From positions 1 to 56,442 of the forward strand of contig CAILTK010000070.1 of assembly GCA_903837135.1 (NCBI GenBank): a stretch of 56,442 bases of DNA, in the 5' to 3' direction. Below the pieces are notes generated by a model. The model made no database searches, was not told where the DNA came from, and saw only the letters and a program-made list of their open reading frames with translations. Every line of letters begins with the position of its first letter. Position 1 is the stretch's first letter. Positions 27,187 through 36,291 of this stretch are shown in pieces. The stretch comes from an uncultured Caulobacterales bacterium (GTDB lineage Bacteria > Pseudomonadota > Alphaproteobacteria > Caulobacterales > Caulobacteraceae). The position numbers and the translations under genes were made by a program.

Positions 27187-27314
27187 GAGCGGAAACCTAT
27201 CGACGCCATTCAGGTCAGGTTCATGGCGACTCCGTCAATATCGCAATGTGATCAGAAGCGTAGAGACCTTTTGCGGCCCTCGCGCGTTTCCCAGCCGAAC
27301 CAGAGGAGGTTCTT

Positions 27315-27647
27315 ATGTTGAAGAAGGTGATGACCGGCGCCGCGATCGCTCTGACGCTCGGCGGCGCCGCCCTGGCGACAGCCACCCCGGCCGCGGCTCA
27401 ACGCTGGCATGGCGGCGGCTACTATGGCGGTTACCACCGCGGCTACGGCGGCGGCGCGGTGCTCGGCGCCGGCCTGCTCGGCCTTGCGGTGGGCGCGGCG
27501 GTCTCCGGCGGTCCGCACTACTACGGCTATCCGCCGCCCGCCTACTACGGCGGCCCGGCCTATTACGGCTACTACGGCGGCTGCCACAGCCACTGGCGCT
27601 GGGACCCTTACCTGGGTCGCTATGTGGCGGTGGAGCGCTGCTACTAG
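27315..27647 (+). CDS. Small secreted Gly/Tyr-rich protein
   Basis: 110 residues. A clear signal peptide ends ATPAAAQ (cleavage near residue 29). The mature part is rich in Gly, Tyr and His, with a hydrophobic glycine-zipper segment GAGLLGLAVGAAVSGG and two Cys near the end (CHSHWRWDPYLG and the terminal CY). GAGGAGG-like bases lie before the ATG. Similar small proteins are common in Caulobacterales; the function is unknown. A strong terminator follows 29 bases after the stop. Confidence 0.82.
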   Translation: MLKKVMTGAAIALTLGGAALATATPAAAQRWHGGGYYGGYHRGYGGGAVLGAGLLGLAVGAAVSGGPHYYGYPPPAYYGGPAYYGYYGGCHSHWRWDPYLGRYVAVERCY

Positions 27648-27676
27648 CCAGGCGGTCTGACCGGACCGAACGACAG

Positions 27677-27705
27677 CCCCGCGCCGCCCCCGGCGCGGGG
27701 TTTTG
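27677..27705 (+). terminator. Intrinsic terminator of the small secreted protein gene
   Basis: CCCCGCGCCG, loop CCCC, CGGCGCGGGG followed by TTTTGT: a perfect 10-bp GC stem with a T-run on the plus strand. Confidence 0.88.
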
Positions 27706-27772
27706 TCTGCGCGGTTGGTCTCAAGCCTCCGCATTGACGGGAAAGGCGGCGTTCTGGCCTTCGCCTGGCAGG

Positions 27773-27814
27773 ATCAACGCAGAGGACGCGGAGAGCCGCC
27801 GGTCTCCGCGTTGA
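27773..27814. repeat. CGCGGAG-family inverted repeat
   Basis: ATCAACGCAGAGGACGCGGA is followed by TCTCCGCGTTGAAT. It is related in sequence to 23351-23496 and lies between convergent genes. Confidence 0.6.
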
Positions 27815-27833
27815 ATCTGTTGATGCTCTCCCC

Positions 27834-29207
27834 CTACTTCAGCGCGGCGATCGCGACCTTCAGCAGCTTCATGTCTTCGTGGATGCCCATGTCGTCGCCG
27901 CCCGTGTAGCCGTTGCGGACCATGACCAGGCGCTCGGAGGGGACGATGTAGATGCGCTGGCCGCGGTTGCCGGAGGCGAAGAAGCCGTCGCGGGGGAAGC
28001 CCTGCTTCACGAGCGACGCCGCCAGCCGGCTCGGCCCGTCCAGGGTCCAGAAGCCGGCCCCGTAGGGCGCGCCCAGGGTCGAGCGATGCGAATAGGCGAC
28101 CCACCCCTCGGGCAGGAGGCGTCGGCCGTCCGGGGCCACGCCGTCCCTCAGATAGAGCTGCCCGAAGCGGGCGTAGGCGCGCGCCGGGGCGTAGACGTGC
28201 GCCGAGCCGGAGAACACGCCGGTCCCGTCGAACTCGAGCGTGACCCCGTCCATGTGCAGCGGCTGGAACAGCTCCCGCGCGGCGAAGTCGCGAAAGCCCA
28301 CCGCCCCGCCGCCGATCGCCTGGCCCAGGCGCCGGTCGAGGATCAGGGTGTTGGCGGAGGTATACTCCCAGTGCGAGCGCGGCGGCTCCTTGAGCCGGTG
28401 GCGCGCGGCGAAGCCGGCCATGTCGTCCTGGGTGTAGAGCATCTGCGACGCCGGATCGAAGCCGGAGCCGGTCTCCGCCGCGTTGAGGCCGCTCTGCATG
28501 CGCAGGAGGTCGTCGAGGGTCAGGGCGGCGCGCGGATCTCCCGGCCTGGCCCACTCGGGCGCGCCGACCGGATCGTCGGTCTTCAGCCGGCCCTCGCGGA
28601 CCAGGACGGCGAGCACGGCGTTGGTGAATGACTTGGCCACCGAATAGCTCAGCAGCGGCGTGTCGACGCCATAGCCCGGCGCATAGCGCTCGGCGGCGAC
28701 CTTGCCGTCCTTGACGATCACCACCGCCTTGACGAAACGCGGGGCCTGGCCGGGCGGGTCGGAAAACTCCCGATCGAAGGCGGCCTGCAGCGCCGGATCC
28801 TTCGGCGCGACCACGGTCGGCGGCGCGAAACCGTCGGGCGGCGACAGCGGCCAGGCCGGGGCCGCCGGGGGCGAACGGTAACGGTCGCTCCAGGCCAGGC
28901 GGCAGCCGAAACCCTCGGTCCAGACCGCATGGGCGCGGAACACGGCGAGGACGCGGGCGTCGACAGCCCGGTGCTCGCGGTCGATCCGGTAGCGCAAGAG
29001 GCCGCCGACCGGGCCGCTCATCGGCCGCACCAGCTCGCGGAAGGTCTGGTCGGGGTCGAGGCCCTGGGTGAAGACCGCATCGCAGAGGTTGTGCGCGGTC
29101 ATGCCGGCGCCGGTGCGCAGCGCCCGGTCCGGACGCCGGATGGCCGCCGCGCCCAAAATCAGGACGAGCACGACCAGCCCGATGATGCTTGCGACCCGCC
29201 TGGCCAT
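27834..29207 (-). CDS. Serine hydrolase, beta-lactamase/class C family, membrane-anchored
   Basis: 457 residues. An N-terminal membrane anchor (6-22) precedes a PF00144-type serine hydrolase domain. The nucleophile is Ser189 in SxxK (SVAK, 189-192), the Tyr motif is WEYTSANT (Tyr282), and the late HxG-like region is in the C-terminal third. About 130 residues before the catalytic domain are unassigned. Such proteins act as esterases, D-amino-acid peptidases or beta-lactamases; resistance cannot be claimed. It is divergent from the TonB-like gene. Confidence 0.86.
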   Translation of the reverse strand: MARRVASIIGLVVLVLILGAAAIRRPDRALRTGAGMTAHNLCDAVFTQGLDPDQTFRELVRPMSGPVGGLLRYRIDREHRAVDARVLAVFRAHAVWTEGFGCRLAWSDRYRSPPAAPAWPLSPPDGFAPPTVVAPKDPALQAAFDREFSDPPGQAPRFVKAVVIVKDGKVAAERYAPGYGVDTPLLSYSVAKSFTNAVLAVLVREGRLKTDDPVGAPEWARPGDPRAALTLDDLLRMQSGLNAAETGSGFDPASQMLYTQDDMAGFAARHRLKEPPRSHWEYTSANTLILDRRLGQAIGGGAVGFRDFAARELFQPLHMDGVTLEFDGTGVFSGSAHVYAPARAYARFGQLYLRDGVAPDGRRLLPEGWVAYSHRSTLGAPYGAGFWTLDGPSRLAASLVKQGFPRDGFFASGNRGQRIYIVPSERLVMVRNGYTGGDDMGIHEDMKLLKVAIAALK

Positions 29208-29376
29208 GCCGTTCCCCCGTTTGCACCGATCATAGCCAAGCCTGAAGGCGGCAAAGGGGCAAGCCCGGCGAAGCCGAAGACAACCGCCCCGCTCGAAAGC
29301 GTGATCGAAGCGAGACTTTACCTCAGCGCGACCTCATGAGACCGTCTGAGACATTATAACGTAATGGGAGGTTTTC

Positions 29377-30090
29377 GTGGTCATCGAACGTCCTGTCGCC
29401 GGCTTCCACGTATGGGACCGGGAGGGCCGGCGAAGGCCGCTCTCCACCGGCGCCCTGGTCACCATCGGCGCGGTCGCCGCCGTGCACCTGGCGGGCGCGC
29501 TCTACCTCTACTCCGTGCGCATGTCCCCACCCGCGATCAAGGAGGGCCCCGAGCCGCCGGCTGTGCTGGTCGACACGATCCGCGTCAGGCCGGACGATCC
29601 CAAGCCGGTCCCCACCCCGCCCAACGTCGTCCGCGTGCACCCGCCGACGCAGATCAGGACCACGGCGATCGACCCGGTCCCGCTGACGCCGCAGCCGCCG
29701 TTGAAATCCGTCGAGATGGTCGCTCCGCCCCAGTTGGCGGACAAGGTCGTCGCCACGGTCGGAACCGCTCAGACGCCGCCGACGACGCCGCCCAAGGTCA
29801 TCCAGAACCCGACCTGGCTGGCCCGGCCGACGGCGGAGCAGCTGACCAACTTCTATCCGCCCGACGCGCTCGACCGCGAGATCAGCGGCCAGGCCAACCT
29901 CGACTGCCTGGTCACGGCGGCGGGGCAGCTGACCCGCTGCACCGTCTCGGGCGAGAGCCCGTCCGGCCAGGGCTTCGCCGCCGCCGCGCTCAAGGCCGCG
30001 CGCATCTTCCGCATGAGCCCCAGGACCGAGGACGGCCAGCCGGTGGAGGGCGGAACCGTGCACATCCCGATCCGCTTCGCGGTGAAGTAG
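29377..30090 (+). CDS. TonB-family energy transducer protein
   Basis: 237 residues. A cytoplasmic N-terminus is followed by one membrane helix (27-46), a Pro-rich periplasmic spacer ([11 protein letters not shown] to TPQPPLK) and a TonB C-terminal domain (about 150-237). That domain has [20 protein letters not shown] and the usual conserved [16 protein letters not shown] core. It couples the proton-motive force to outer-membrane transport. The start codon is GTG, with GGGAGG ending six bases upstream. No ExbB/ExbD or TonB-dependent receptor lies nearby, so the partner is unknown. Confidence 0.85.
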   Translation: MVIERPVAGFHVWDREGRRRPLSTGALVTIGAVAAVHLAGALYLYSVRMSPPAIKEGPEPPAVLVDTIRVRPDDPKPVPTPPNVVRVHPPTQIRTTAIDPVPLTPQPPLKSVEMVAPPQLADKVVATVGTAQTPPTTPPKVIQNPTWLARPTAEQLTNFYPPDALDREISGQANLDCLVTAAGQLTRCTVSGESPSGQGFAAAALKAARIFRMSPRTEDGQPVEGGTVHIPIRFAVK

Positions 30091-30108
30091 GGGGAAGGCG
30101 CGCGCCTG

Positions 30109-31497
30109 CTAAAACGCCGCCTCCACCGCCGCCTCGTCGAGCTGGGCGGCGGGAGCAGCCTGCGCCAGCGCCGTCGGCGCGGGCTGGCCTGAGGCCTTGT
30201 AGACCACCCCGCCCTTCATGACGAACTTCACCCGCTCGAGCTCGGTGACGTCCTTCAACGGGTCGCCGGACACGGCGACCAGGTCGGCGTAGCGGCCCGC
30301 CTGCACCGAGCCGATGTCGGCGCTGTCGCCGATCAGGTCGGCGGCGGACGAGGTGGCCGCCTTGATCGCCTCCATGGGAGACATCCCGGCGGAGACCATG
30401 ATGGCGAACTCCTGGGCGTTCTCGCCGTGGGCGCTCATGCCGAAGGTGTCAGTGCCGAAGGCGATCTTGACCCCGGCCTTGTGCGCGTCGCGCAGGTTGC
30501 GCAGCATCACGGGCACCACGGTAAGGGCCTTCTGCGCCGTCGACGGATTGAGATCCTCGGGGTGGCTCTTGGCGTGATCGTACACCCGCATGCCCACCAG
30601 CATGGTGGGGACCAGATAGGCGCCGTGCTCCTTGTAGAGCTTGTAGCTCTCCGCGTCGGAATAGGAGCTGTGCTCGATCGAATCGACCCCGAGCGCGATG
30701 GTATGGTCGATGGCCGTCTTGCCGTGGGCGTGGGCCGCCACCTTCATGCCGAGCGCATGGGCGGTGTCGATCACCGCCTTGATCTCGTCGTCGGCCATCA
30801 GCTGCAACTTGGGGTCGTCGCCGATCGACATCACCCCGCCGGACGGCATGATCTTGATCAGGTCCGCGCCCTCGCGGCGCAACCGGCGCACGGCCAGGCG
30901 CGCCGCCGCGGGGCTGTCGACGACGTTGTCGGCCCAGCCGGGGTGTTCGAGCGCCGGGTCGAGGCCGTTCTTGGCGTCGCCGTGGCCGCCGGTCGGCCCG
31001 AGCGGCGTGCCGGCGACCCACATCCGCGGCCCGGGCGTGGTCCCCGCGTTCACCGCCCGCTTCAACGCGACGACGACGCCCGTGGCGCCCCCCACGTCGC
31101 GCACGGCGGTGAAGCCGGCCAGCAGGGTGGCGCGGGCGTTGTTCACCGCGTCGATCTCGTCGTCGAACTCCGACCGGGTCAGGGCCGTATGGATCGGATC
31201 GCCCTTATGGAACGACTGGGTGATGTGCACGTGGCAGTCGATCAGCCCCGGAAGCACCGTGGCCCCGGAGAGGTCGATCACCTCCGCGCCCGCCGGACTG
31301 GTGAACCCGGGCTCGACCGAGACGATCCGGCCGTCGCGGACCAGCACCGACACCATGGTCCGCGGCGAGTCGGCGACCCCGTCGATCAACCGGCCCGCGT
31401 GGATCACCACATCCTTGGCCGCCGCGCCGCCCGCCGCGGACAGGCTCAGGGCGATCCCCGCCGCCGCCCCCAGTAAAGCCGTCTTGAGATACTTCAT
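30109..31497 (-). CDS. Exported amidohydrolase (imidazolonepropionase/prolidase-like)
   Basis: 462 residues with a signal peptide (cleavage near residue 28, GGAAAKD). The metal-dependent amidohydrolase set is complete: H89-x-H91 (DCHVHITQ), probable carbamylated Lys215 (DLIKIMPSGG), His256 (AAHAHG), His276 (SIEHSS) and Asp350 (FGTDTFG). Relatives hydrolyse Xaa-Pro or cyclic amide bonds, or organophosphates. The ATG at 31497 has AAGGCGG upstream; the longer reading begins with a TTG. It is convergent with the TonB-like gene. Confidence 0.92.
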   Translation of the reverse strand: MKYLKTALLGAAAGIALSLSAAGGAAAKDVVIHAGRLIDGVADSPRTMVSVLVRDGRIVSVEPGFTSPAGAEVIDLSGATVLPGLIDCHVHITQSFHKGDPIHTALTRSEFDDEIDAVNNARATLLAGFTAVRDVGGATGVVVALKRAVNAGTTPGPRMWVAGTPLGPTGGHGDAKNGLDPALEHPGWADNVVDSPAAARLAVRRLRREGADLIKIMPSGGVMSIGDDPKLQLMADDEIKAVIDTAHALGMKVAAHAHGKTAIDHTIALGVDSIEHSSYSDAESYKLYKEHGAYLVPTMLVGMRVYDHAKSHPEDLNPSTAQKALTVVPVMLRNLRDAHKAGVKIAFGTDTFGMSAHGENAQEFAIMVSAGMSPMEAIKAATSSAADLIGDSADIGSVQAGRYADLVAVSGDPLKDVTELERVKFVMKGGVVYKASGQPAPTALAQAAPAAQLDEAAVEAAF

Positions 31498-31899
31498 GCT
31501 CGCCGCCTTCTTCAATTCATCGCCGGCCCTTACTTGTCCGGCGCCGTCGTTTTCACGAACGGCCAGGCTAGTCCCGCGGCAACCCCCTGGACAGGGGGCG
31601 CCGTCCGCCGCTCTGTCGTTCTGTCGCAGGAACGGGCCCGGCGGAGACTTTTATTTCGAGGCCGAAGGCCACGCTCGAACGCCGCTTCACGGCTCGGAGG
31701 ATTTCATCTAAGTTATTATGTTCCAACGACCTTTCGGCGACGCGTCGCCGCCCGCCCCGACACATGCCCGACATTTTTTCGCCCGAAAGGAGAAGGGGTC
31801 CCCAACTCCTAAATAGACTGTTAAGGTGATATGGAAGTGAGCCAGACCTGAGCTTTGGGGATGGGGCACGGGCTCGGCTTCCAAATGGGGGACTTGGGA
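31498..31899. other. 402-base gap: divergent promoter region, no gene seen
   Basis: It lies between the divergent amidohydrolase and the secreted repeat protein. It is AT-richer at 31700-31735 and 31808-31835 (CCTAAATAGACTGTTAAGG), where the rightward promoter probably sits. It contains the small dyad GCCCGACA..TTTTTTCGCCCG. No RNA gene or reading frame is convincing. Confidence 0.5.
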
Positions 31900-33402
31900 A
31901 TGCGGATTTCGGTTCTTTTGGGCGGGGGCGCGGCGGTTGCGCTCGCCTTCGCCGCGTCGGCGGCGAGCGCGGGCATGCCCGGCTACGGCGCCGGCCCCGG
32001 CCAGTGCGGCCCGGGCGGCTGCGGCACGCCCGGCCCGGTGGGCTTCGGCCCCGGCCAGGTGACCAACGAGGACTATCCGCCCAACGCCGCGCCGGGCCAG
32101 TGCTTCACCAAGGTGCTGGTGCCCGAGCTGACCGAGGCGGTCACCGAGCACGTGCTGGTGTCGCCCGAGAAGACCGAACTGAAGGTCATCCCGGGCATGT
32201 GCCACATGGAGGACAAGTCGGTCCTGGTGAAGGAGGAGTCGGTCGAACTCTTCACCATCCCCGCCACCTTCAAGACGGTCAGCGAGACCGTGGTGGTCAA
32301 GCCGGGCTATACCCGCACCGAAACCATCCCCGCCGTGTATGAAACCATCACCGAACAGGTGAAGGTGAAGGACGGCTATACCGCCTGGCGTCCGGGCGCG
32401 ACCGTCGCCGGCTACGCCCCGGGCGCGGCCAACTCCTACGGCGCCGCGCCGACCTCCCGTCCGCCCGGCACCTACGGCGCCGGCGTGATCGATCACAATC
32501 CGGCCTACGGCGGGATGACCACCCGCGTGCTGCCGACCGGCGAAGTGCTCTGCCTCGTCGAAGTGCCGCCGGAATACAAGACCATCACCAAGCAGGTGCT
32601 GAAGTCGCCGGCGCGGACGGTGGAGATCCCGGTGCCGCCGGAAGTGCGGGTCATCACCCGCCAGGTGGTCGACGTGCCGGCCCATGTGGAAAAGAAGATC
32701 ATTCCGGCCATCTTCGAGACCGTGAAGATCAAGATCTGCACCGGCGACACGACCCAGCCCTACACCCTGCCGGCGGTCTACAACGACTATACGCGGACCA
32801 AGGTGGTCAGCCCGTCGCGCTTCGAGTGGAAGCAGGTCGACTGCCGGACCGACGTGGTGCACGCCGAAGGCTACGGCGCGCCGCCGCCGCCGCCGGTGAG
32901 GCATTACGGCGAACTGCCGCCGCCGCCGCCGCACCACTACGCCCCGCCGCCGAAGACCTACGGCGAAGCGCCGCCCAGGCCGCCGGTCTACCGGAAGCCG
33001 GCCCCGCCCGCCTACGCGCCGCCGCCCAAGGCCACCTACGGCGCGCTGCCGCCCAAGCACGGCAAGCAGTGCCACACCACCACCACCTGCGACGACGAGC
33101 CGACCCCGGCCGGCTACGCGCCCCCGGCGCGGACGCCCCCGGCCAAGCCCGCCTACACCAAGTCGGAAATCTCCGAGCCGGCGGCGAACAGCTATGCGGC
33201 CACGGGCGGCGGCGGCGGCGATCAGGCCGTGGCCAACCTGCAGGCCGCCCTCGCCTCGCGCGGCTACTACGCCGGCCCGCACAACGGCCTGTTCACCCAG
33301 GACACCATGCACGCCATGGTGAAGTACCAGGAGGACAACCACCTCGCCGCCGGCCGCTACACCGGCGAGACCGCCAACGCGCTCGGCATCGCCTCGCGCT
33401 GA
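31900..33402 (+). CDS. Secreted repeat protein with C-terminal peptidoglycan-binding domain
   Basis: 500 residues. The signal peptide ends near residue 24 (SAASAG). The body holds two blocks (70-165 and 217-317) of repeated ~15-residue beta units of the type VPPEYKTITKQVLKSPA, IPAVYETITEQVKVK and VPAHVEKKIIPAIFETV. A Pro/Tyr-rich linker with runs of Pro follows (325-435). The last ~60 residues (DQAVANLQAALASRGYYAG, then TQDTMHAMVKYQ) match a peptidoglycan-binding domain. It is probably a cell-wall-associated structural protein. The start at 31900 has GGGGGACTTGG upstream. A terminator follows. Confidence 0.85.
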   Translation: MRISVLLGGGAAVALAFAASAASAGMPGYGAGPGQCGPGGCGTPGPVGFGPGQVTNEDYPPNAAPGQCFTKVLVPELTEAVTEHVLVSPEKTELKVIPGMCHMEDKSVLVKEESVELFTIPATFKTVSETVVVKPGYTRTETIPAVYETITEQVKVKDGYTAWRPGATVAGYAPGAANSYGAAPTSRPPGTYGAGVIDHNPAYGGMTTRVLPTGEVLCLVEVPPEYKTITKQVLKSPARTVEIPVPPEVRVITRQVVDVPAHVEKKIIPAIFETVKIKICTGDTTQPYTLPAVYNDYTRTKVVSPSRFEWKQVDCRTDVVHAEGYGAPPPPPVRHYGELPPPPPHHYAPPPKTYGEAPPRPPVYRKPAPPAYAPPPKATYGALPPKHGKQCHTTTTCDDEPTPAGYAPPARTPPAKPAYTKSEISEPAANSYAATGGGGGDQAVANLQAALASRGYYAGPHNGLFTQDTMHAMVKYQEDNHLAAGRYTGETANALGIASR

Positions 33403-33428
33403 CCCCGCGGTCGGACCTCCACGGATCA

Positions 33429-33453
33429 GGGCGGCGGAAACGCCGCCCTTTTT
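33429..33453 (+). terminator. Intrinsic terminator after the secreted repeat protein
   Basis: GGGCGGCG, loop GAAA, CGCCGCCC, then TTTTT: a strong hairpin with a stable tetraloop and T-run on the plus strand, 27 bases after the stop. Confidence 0.9.
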
Positions 33454-33805
33454 CGTTCGGGGCGCCCGCGTCTTCCCACCGCCCCGCGAAGCAGGCCGAG
33501 GAGACCATCGGCCGAAGAGCAGATGGTGGGGCGGCGGCGCGGCAGGACGGCGAGGTCCGCGACCGTCAAAGCGCCGCTCGCGACCGAACCGTGACGGCGA
33601 CCGCCCGCCGAAGACCGACCTGACGCCATCCACAAATTGTGGGAGTCCCTCCCTGCGCTTCGCGGGGAAGGCTTTTTCGCGCGGCGTGGGGGGAGTTTCG
33701 GGCGGGCTACTCCTGGCGGCTTACGCCCCCGAGCAGACCTTCGCATGCCTTCTCCCATCACGCCACGCAACGTATGCTCCCGCCGAAGTTGATTGGAGAT
33801 GGGCC
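33454..33805. other. 352-base gap at the left edge of the accessory island
   Basis: I find no supported gene here. Reading frames exist on both strands but overlap each other and have no homology pattern I recognise. Base composition falls from about 33690 onward, marking the transition into AT-richer DNA. The promoter of the erythromycin-esterase-like gene should lie near its right end. Confidence 0.45.
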
Positions 33806-34987
33806 ATGCGCCGGGCTATTTGGGCGTGCTTGATGATGCTGGTTGTTGCGCCGTTTGCGCACGGCCAGGCCCCGCTAGCCGCTGATCCGGAAGACGATGC
33901 TGCCCTAGCTTCTGTCATCCACGATCTGTGTGACAAGAAGATCGCGCTGCTCGGCGAGGCAGCGGGCCATGGCGATGGCCATACCGAAGCGTTCAAGGTC
34001 CGGCTAGTGCGTGAGTTGGTGACACGCTGCGGCTACCACGCCGTTTTCTTTGAAGCCAGCCACTACGAGTTCCTTGACCTAGAGCGGTCGCTCCAGATGG
34101 GCCAATCGGTCACGGCGGAGCGGTTGGGACAGGCCGTTGGAGGGGTTTGGAAGTTCGAGCGAGAAGTCCAGCCGCTTCTGCCCTTCCTCGCCGCGGAGGC
34201 CAACGCGGGTCGCATTCATCTCGGTGGTTTAGACGGACAACTGGGGGGATTGGAGCAATCCTATGCCAACGACATCATGCCCGAGCGCCTGACTGGCGTG
34301 TTGAACGAGCCGTTACGCACTCAGTGCCGTGCCGCAATTCACCGCCGCATGTACTGGGACTACACTGACGCGGCCCCCTACGACGCCGCCGACAAACAGT
34401 TCCTGCTTACTTGCGTCTCTGACATAGCTGGCGCCCTCCAACCCGCCGACGCGACGCAACAGCAGGAGTTGAAGAACCTCGACCTTTACCTCCGCCTCGA
34501 TCAGACTGAGCTGGCGACTCTGATCGCCGGTCGCGACCGAGCCATGTATCAAAACTTCCGCTGGTTGGCCGATAGGCTTGGGCCTCGCGCCAAGATCATC
34601 GTCTGGACCGCAACAGCGCACGCCGCCAAGGACGCTACTGCCTACCCGCCGTTCGCGACGGTGAAGGCGCTTGGCGCCTATATCCATGAAATCTACGGCG
34701 ACAACGCTTTCGCCCTTGGTTTCTCCGCTCGAAGCGGAGCGTTTCGATGGAGCCGCAAGACCAACAGACCAATAGCAACGCCCCAAGACGGATCGCTGGA
34801 AGCCAGCGTCGGAGGGGGGGCCGCAACAGGCTACTTGGACCGGACTCAACTTCGGAAGCTCGGTGTCGTACCCGGAGGTTCGTTCGACCACATCCCCCAT
34901 CCCGTCGACTGGGCGAAATCCCTTGATGGCGTGATTGTGTTCGACGAAGAACGACCACCACACAGCACCCGTCCGGGATATGATTAG
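33806..34987 (+). CDS. Erythromycin-esterase-like protein, exported
   Basis: 393 residues. The signal peptide ends near residue 21 (APFAHGQ). The Ere-family core is visible: IALLGEAAGHGDGHTEAF (46-63) with the conserved Gly-Glu and candidate catalytic His55/His59. GYHAVFFEAS (Glu83) and RDRAMYQNFRWLADRLGP (~248-265) follow, then IIVWTATAHAAK. Known Ere enzymes open the macrolide ring, but this broad family also contains non-resistance hydrolases, so no phenotype is implied. The start at 33806 has GGAGATG upstream. GC content is lower than its neighbours. Confidence 0.78.
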   Translation: MRRAIWACLMMLVVAPFAHGQAPLAADPEDDAALASVIHDLCDKKIALLGEAAGHGDGHTEAFKVRLVRELVTRCGYHAVFFEASHYEFLDLERSLQMGQSVTAERLGQAVGGVWKFEREVQPLLPFLAAEANAGRIHLGGLDGQLGGLEQSYANDIMPERLTGVLNEPLRTQCRAAIHRRMYWDYTDAAPYDAADKQFLLTCVSDIAGALQPADATQQQELKNLDLYLRLDQTELATLIAGRDRAMYQNFRWLADRLGPRAKIIVWTATAHAAKDATAYPPFATVKALGAYIHEIYGDNAFALGFSARSGAFRWSRKTNRPIATPQDGSLEASVGGGAATGYLDRTQLRKLGVVPGGSFDHIPHPVDWAKSLDGVIVFDEERPPHSTRPGYD

Positions 34988-35244
34988 GGTTTAAGGGCGG
35001 CAGAACACCACCCCGAACGGCGCTTGGCTAGGTCCGCTTCTGGGCAGGTCGCCGAACCGGGCCGAACGGCGAGTTTGCGGCAAGGTGCTCAGGGCCGCCT
35101 GCGACCCTGAGCCGACCATGAGAGGGGCCGTTTTGTGGCCTCTTACCCACGCGGAATCCAGCTTCAGCTAGCAATTGGCTGGGTGTTGGCCATAAATTCA
35201 GATGCGGGCGTCAGGGCTCCACGTTAGATCTCGTCGGGGAATGA
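34988..35244. other. Non-coding gap in the island with dyads
   Basis: It contains GGTCCGCTTCTGGGCAGG and the dyad CTCAGGGCCGCCTGCGACCCTGAG (35088-35111), which folds into a hairpin. No supported gene. The segment CGCTTCTGGGCAGGTCG resembles short repeats often left in islands, but I cannot name it. Confidence 0.4.
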
Positions 35245-36069
35245 ATGGCTAGCAGGCGGATCAATGTCGCCCTGTTAAAAGCGGCCCATACGCTTGGTCT
35301 TTTCGCAGTGTGGTTGGTCTTGATCTCTGTGTTCGGAGTAATTGGCTTCACGTCCTACTTCTCGCTTTTTACGACTATTCCATTAGCGTACGGAATTTAC
35401 GTTCTCGTCGTATGGACAATGGCAAGTCCGCTTGCATTCGGCAGGAACATGTTGGGAAAGAAGGCTCACTCCCAGCCATTGGGCCGGGAGCGCGCTACAT
35501 CGCCCAAGTCCTTTGCAGACGTGGCTTTGGCCGCCTTTCCACTTTCGATGAGCGGCATGGCAAATCGCGTCGGGCGGGAACTCAAACCGTTCGTTGATGC
35601 CTCATACAGCTCAGGACGGACCTTGGAGTATTTCGACTCGTCAGGGAGCCGAGCGCATATTCCTCAACGCCTACATTTCAGCGACGTCGCTGGCCGAGCA
35701 GCTCTGCATGACGCCTCTCTTGGAGCGCAGTGCCTGCTGACTCGCAGCACCGATGGTTATGTTCGGCAGCGCGCCCTTATAGGCTTATTAGCTGCGCGTG
35801 AGCCTTGGGTCGTCCCTTTTGTGGTGCTCCTGGTGGGCGAATATGTTGTGGAAATCATTGAGGATATAGCTGCGTCGCTTCCTACGCTTGATCGGGCGGC
35901 TTACGCCTCTTTTGCCAAAAAGAATCAGCCGCTGATGCAGCTCACCCGCGAGCGGGTGATGAGCTACTACGATTGCTACTACAGGAGCCGGTATCCGGAC
36001 CGCAGAGATTATCCTGGCTTGATCATTCTCCAGCAATGGGAGGCTTGGGCCGCAAGCGACAGCGGCTAA
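35245..36069 (+). CDS. Membrane-anchored protein of unknown function
   Basis: 274 residues. Two hydrophobic helices near the N-terminus (about 17-36 and 40-60) are followed by a soluble domain with no motif I recognise. It contains HFSDVAGRAALHDASLGAQC, a hydrophobic patch at ~187-203 and YYDCYYRSRYPDRRDYPG near the end. Codon use is clearly AT-richer than the surrounding chromosome (many TTT, ATT and GTT codons), a sign of transfer. It lies alone between non-coding gaps. The stop codon is part of the 11-base direct repeat GACAGCGGCTA. Confidence 0.65.
   Translation: MASRRINVALLKAAHTLGLFAVWLVLISVFGVIGFTSYFSLFTTIPLAYGIYVLVVWTMASPLAFGRNMLGKKAHSQPLGRERATSPKSFADVALAAFPLSMSGMANRVGRELKPFVDASYSSGRTLEYFDSSGSRAHIPQRLHFSDVAGRAALHDASLGAQCLLTRSTDGYVRQRALIGLLAAREPWVVPFVVLLVGEYVVEIIEDIAASLPTLDRAAYASFAKKNQPLMQLTRERVMSYYDCYYRSRYPDRRDYPGLIILQQWEAWAASDSG
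36058..36068 (+). repeat. Left copy of an 11-bp direct repeat GACAGCGGCTA
   Basis: An identical copy is at 37368-37378. The two copies enclose the 1.3-kb segment that holds the inverted repeats and the gene 36447-37109. This could mark an insertion or recombination junction, or be chance. Confidence 0.4.
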
Positions 36070-36123
36070 GGTAAACTCAAGGTCGGCTTTTGGTCTTTTG
36101 GTCGGCCCACCAACGGCGAGAAT

Positions 36124-36291
36124 CCACCGATATTGTTGAAAAAGTCGTCCAGACGTTAATCCGACCCAGAAATCGGCAACGCTGTTGCGTAGAGTCTGAA
36201 TTCTCGGGGACTTATTGGTGCGGTCTCGCCACTGGGAGAACGGAATGACCTCGCTCGGAAGCCGCCAGAGACTTTTTCAACAATCTCCACC
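36124..36291. mobile_element. MITE-like element 1 (inverted repeat pair)
   Basis: The left end CACCGATATTGTTGAAAAAG (36126-36145) and the right end, which in reverse complement reads GGTGGAGATTGTTGAAAAAG, are near-identical. About 125 bases lie between them with no gene. There is no transposase, so it would be a non-autonomous element or remnant. It lies within the 377-base gap upstream of the 36447 gene, which otherwise holds only AT-richer sequence. Confidence 0.55.

Noticed and set aside
27834-29207. A true beta-lactamase
   Set aside because: The SxxK/Tyr motifs fit the whole PF00144 family; the long unassigned N-terminal region and the absence of an AmpR-like neighbour argue against a resistance claim.
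31708-33633. A 641-residue minus-strand frame opposite the secreted repeat protein
   Set aside because: The translation is Arg/Gly/His repeats, while the plus strand has a signal peptide, repeat units, a wall-binding domain and a terminator.
33454-33805. Possible small genes between the wall protein and the Ere-like gene
   Set aside because: The frames overlap on both strands and none has a ribosome site together with a plausible protein composition.
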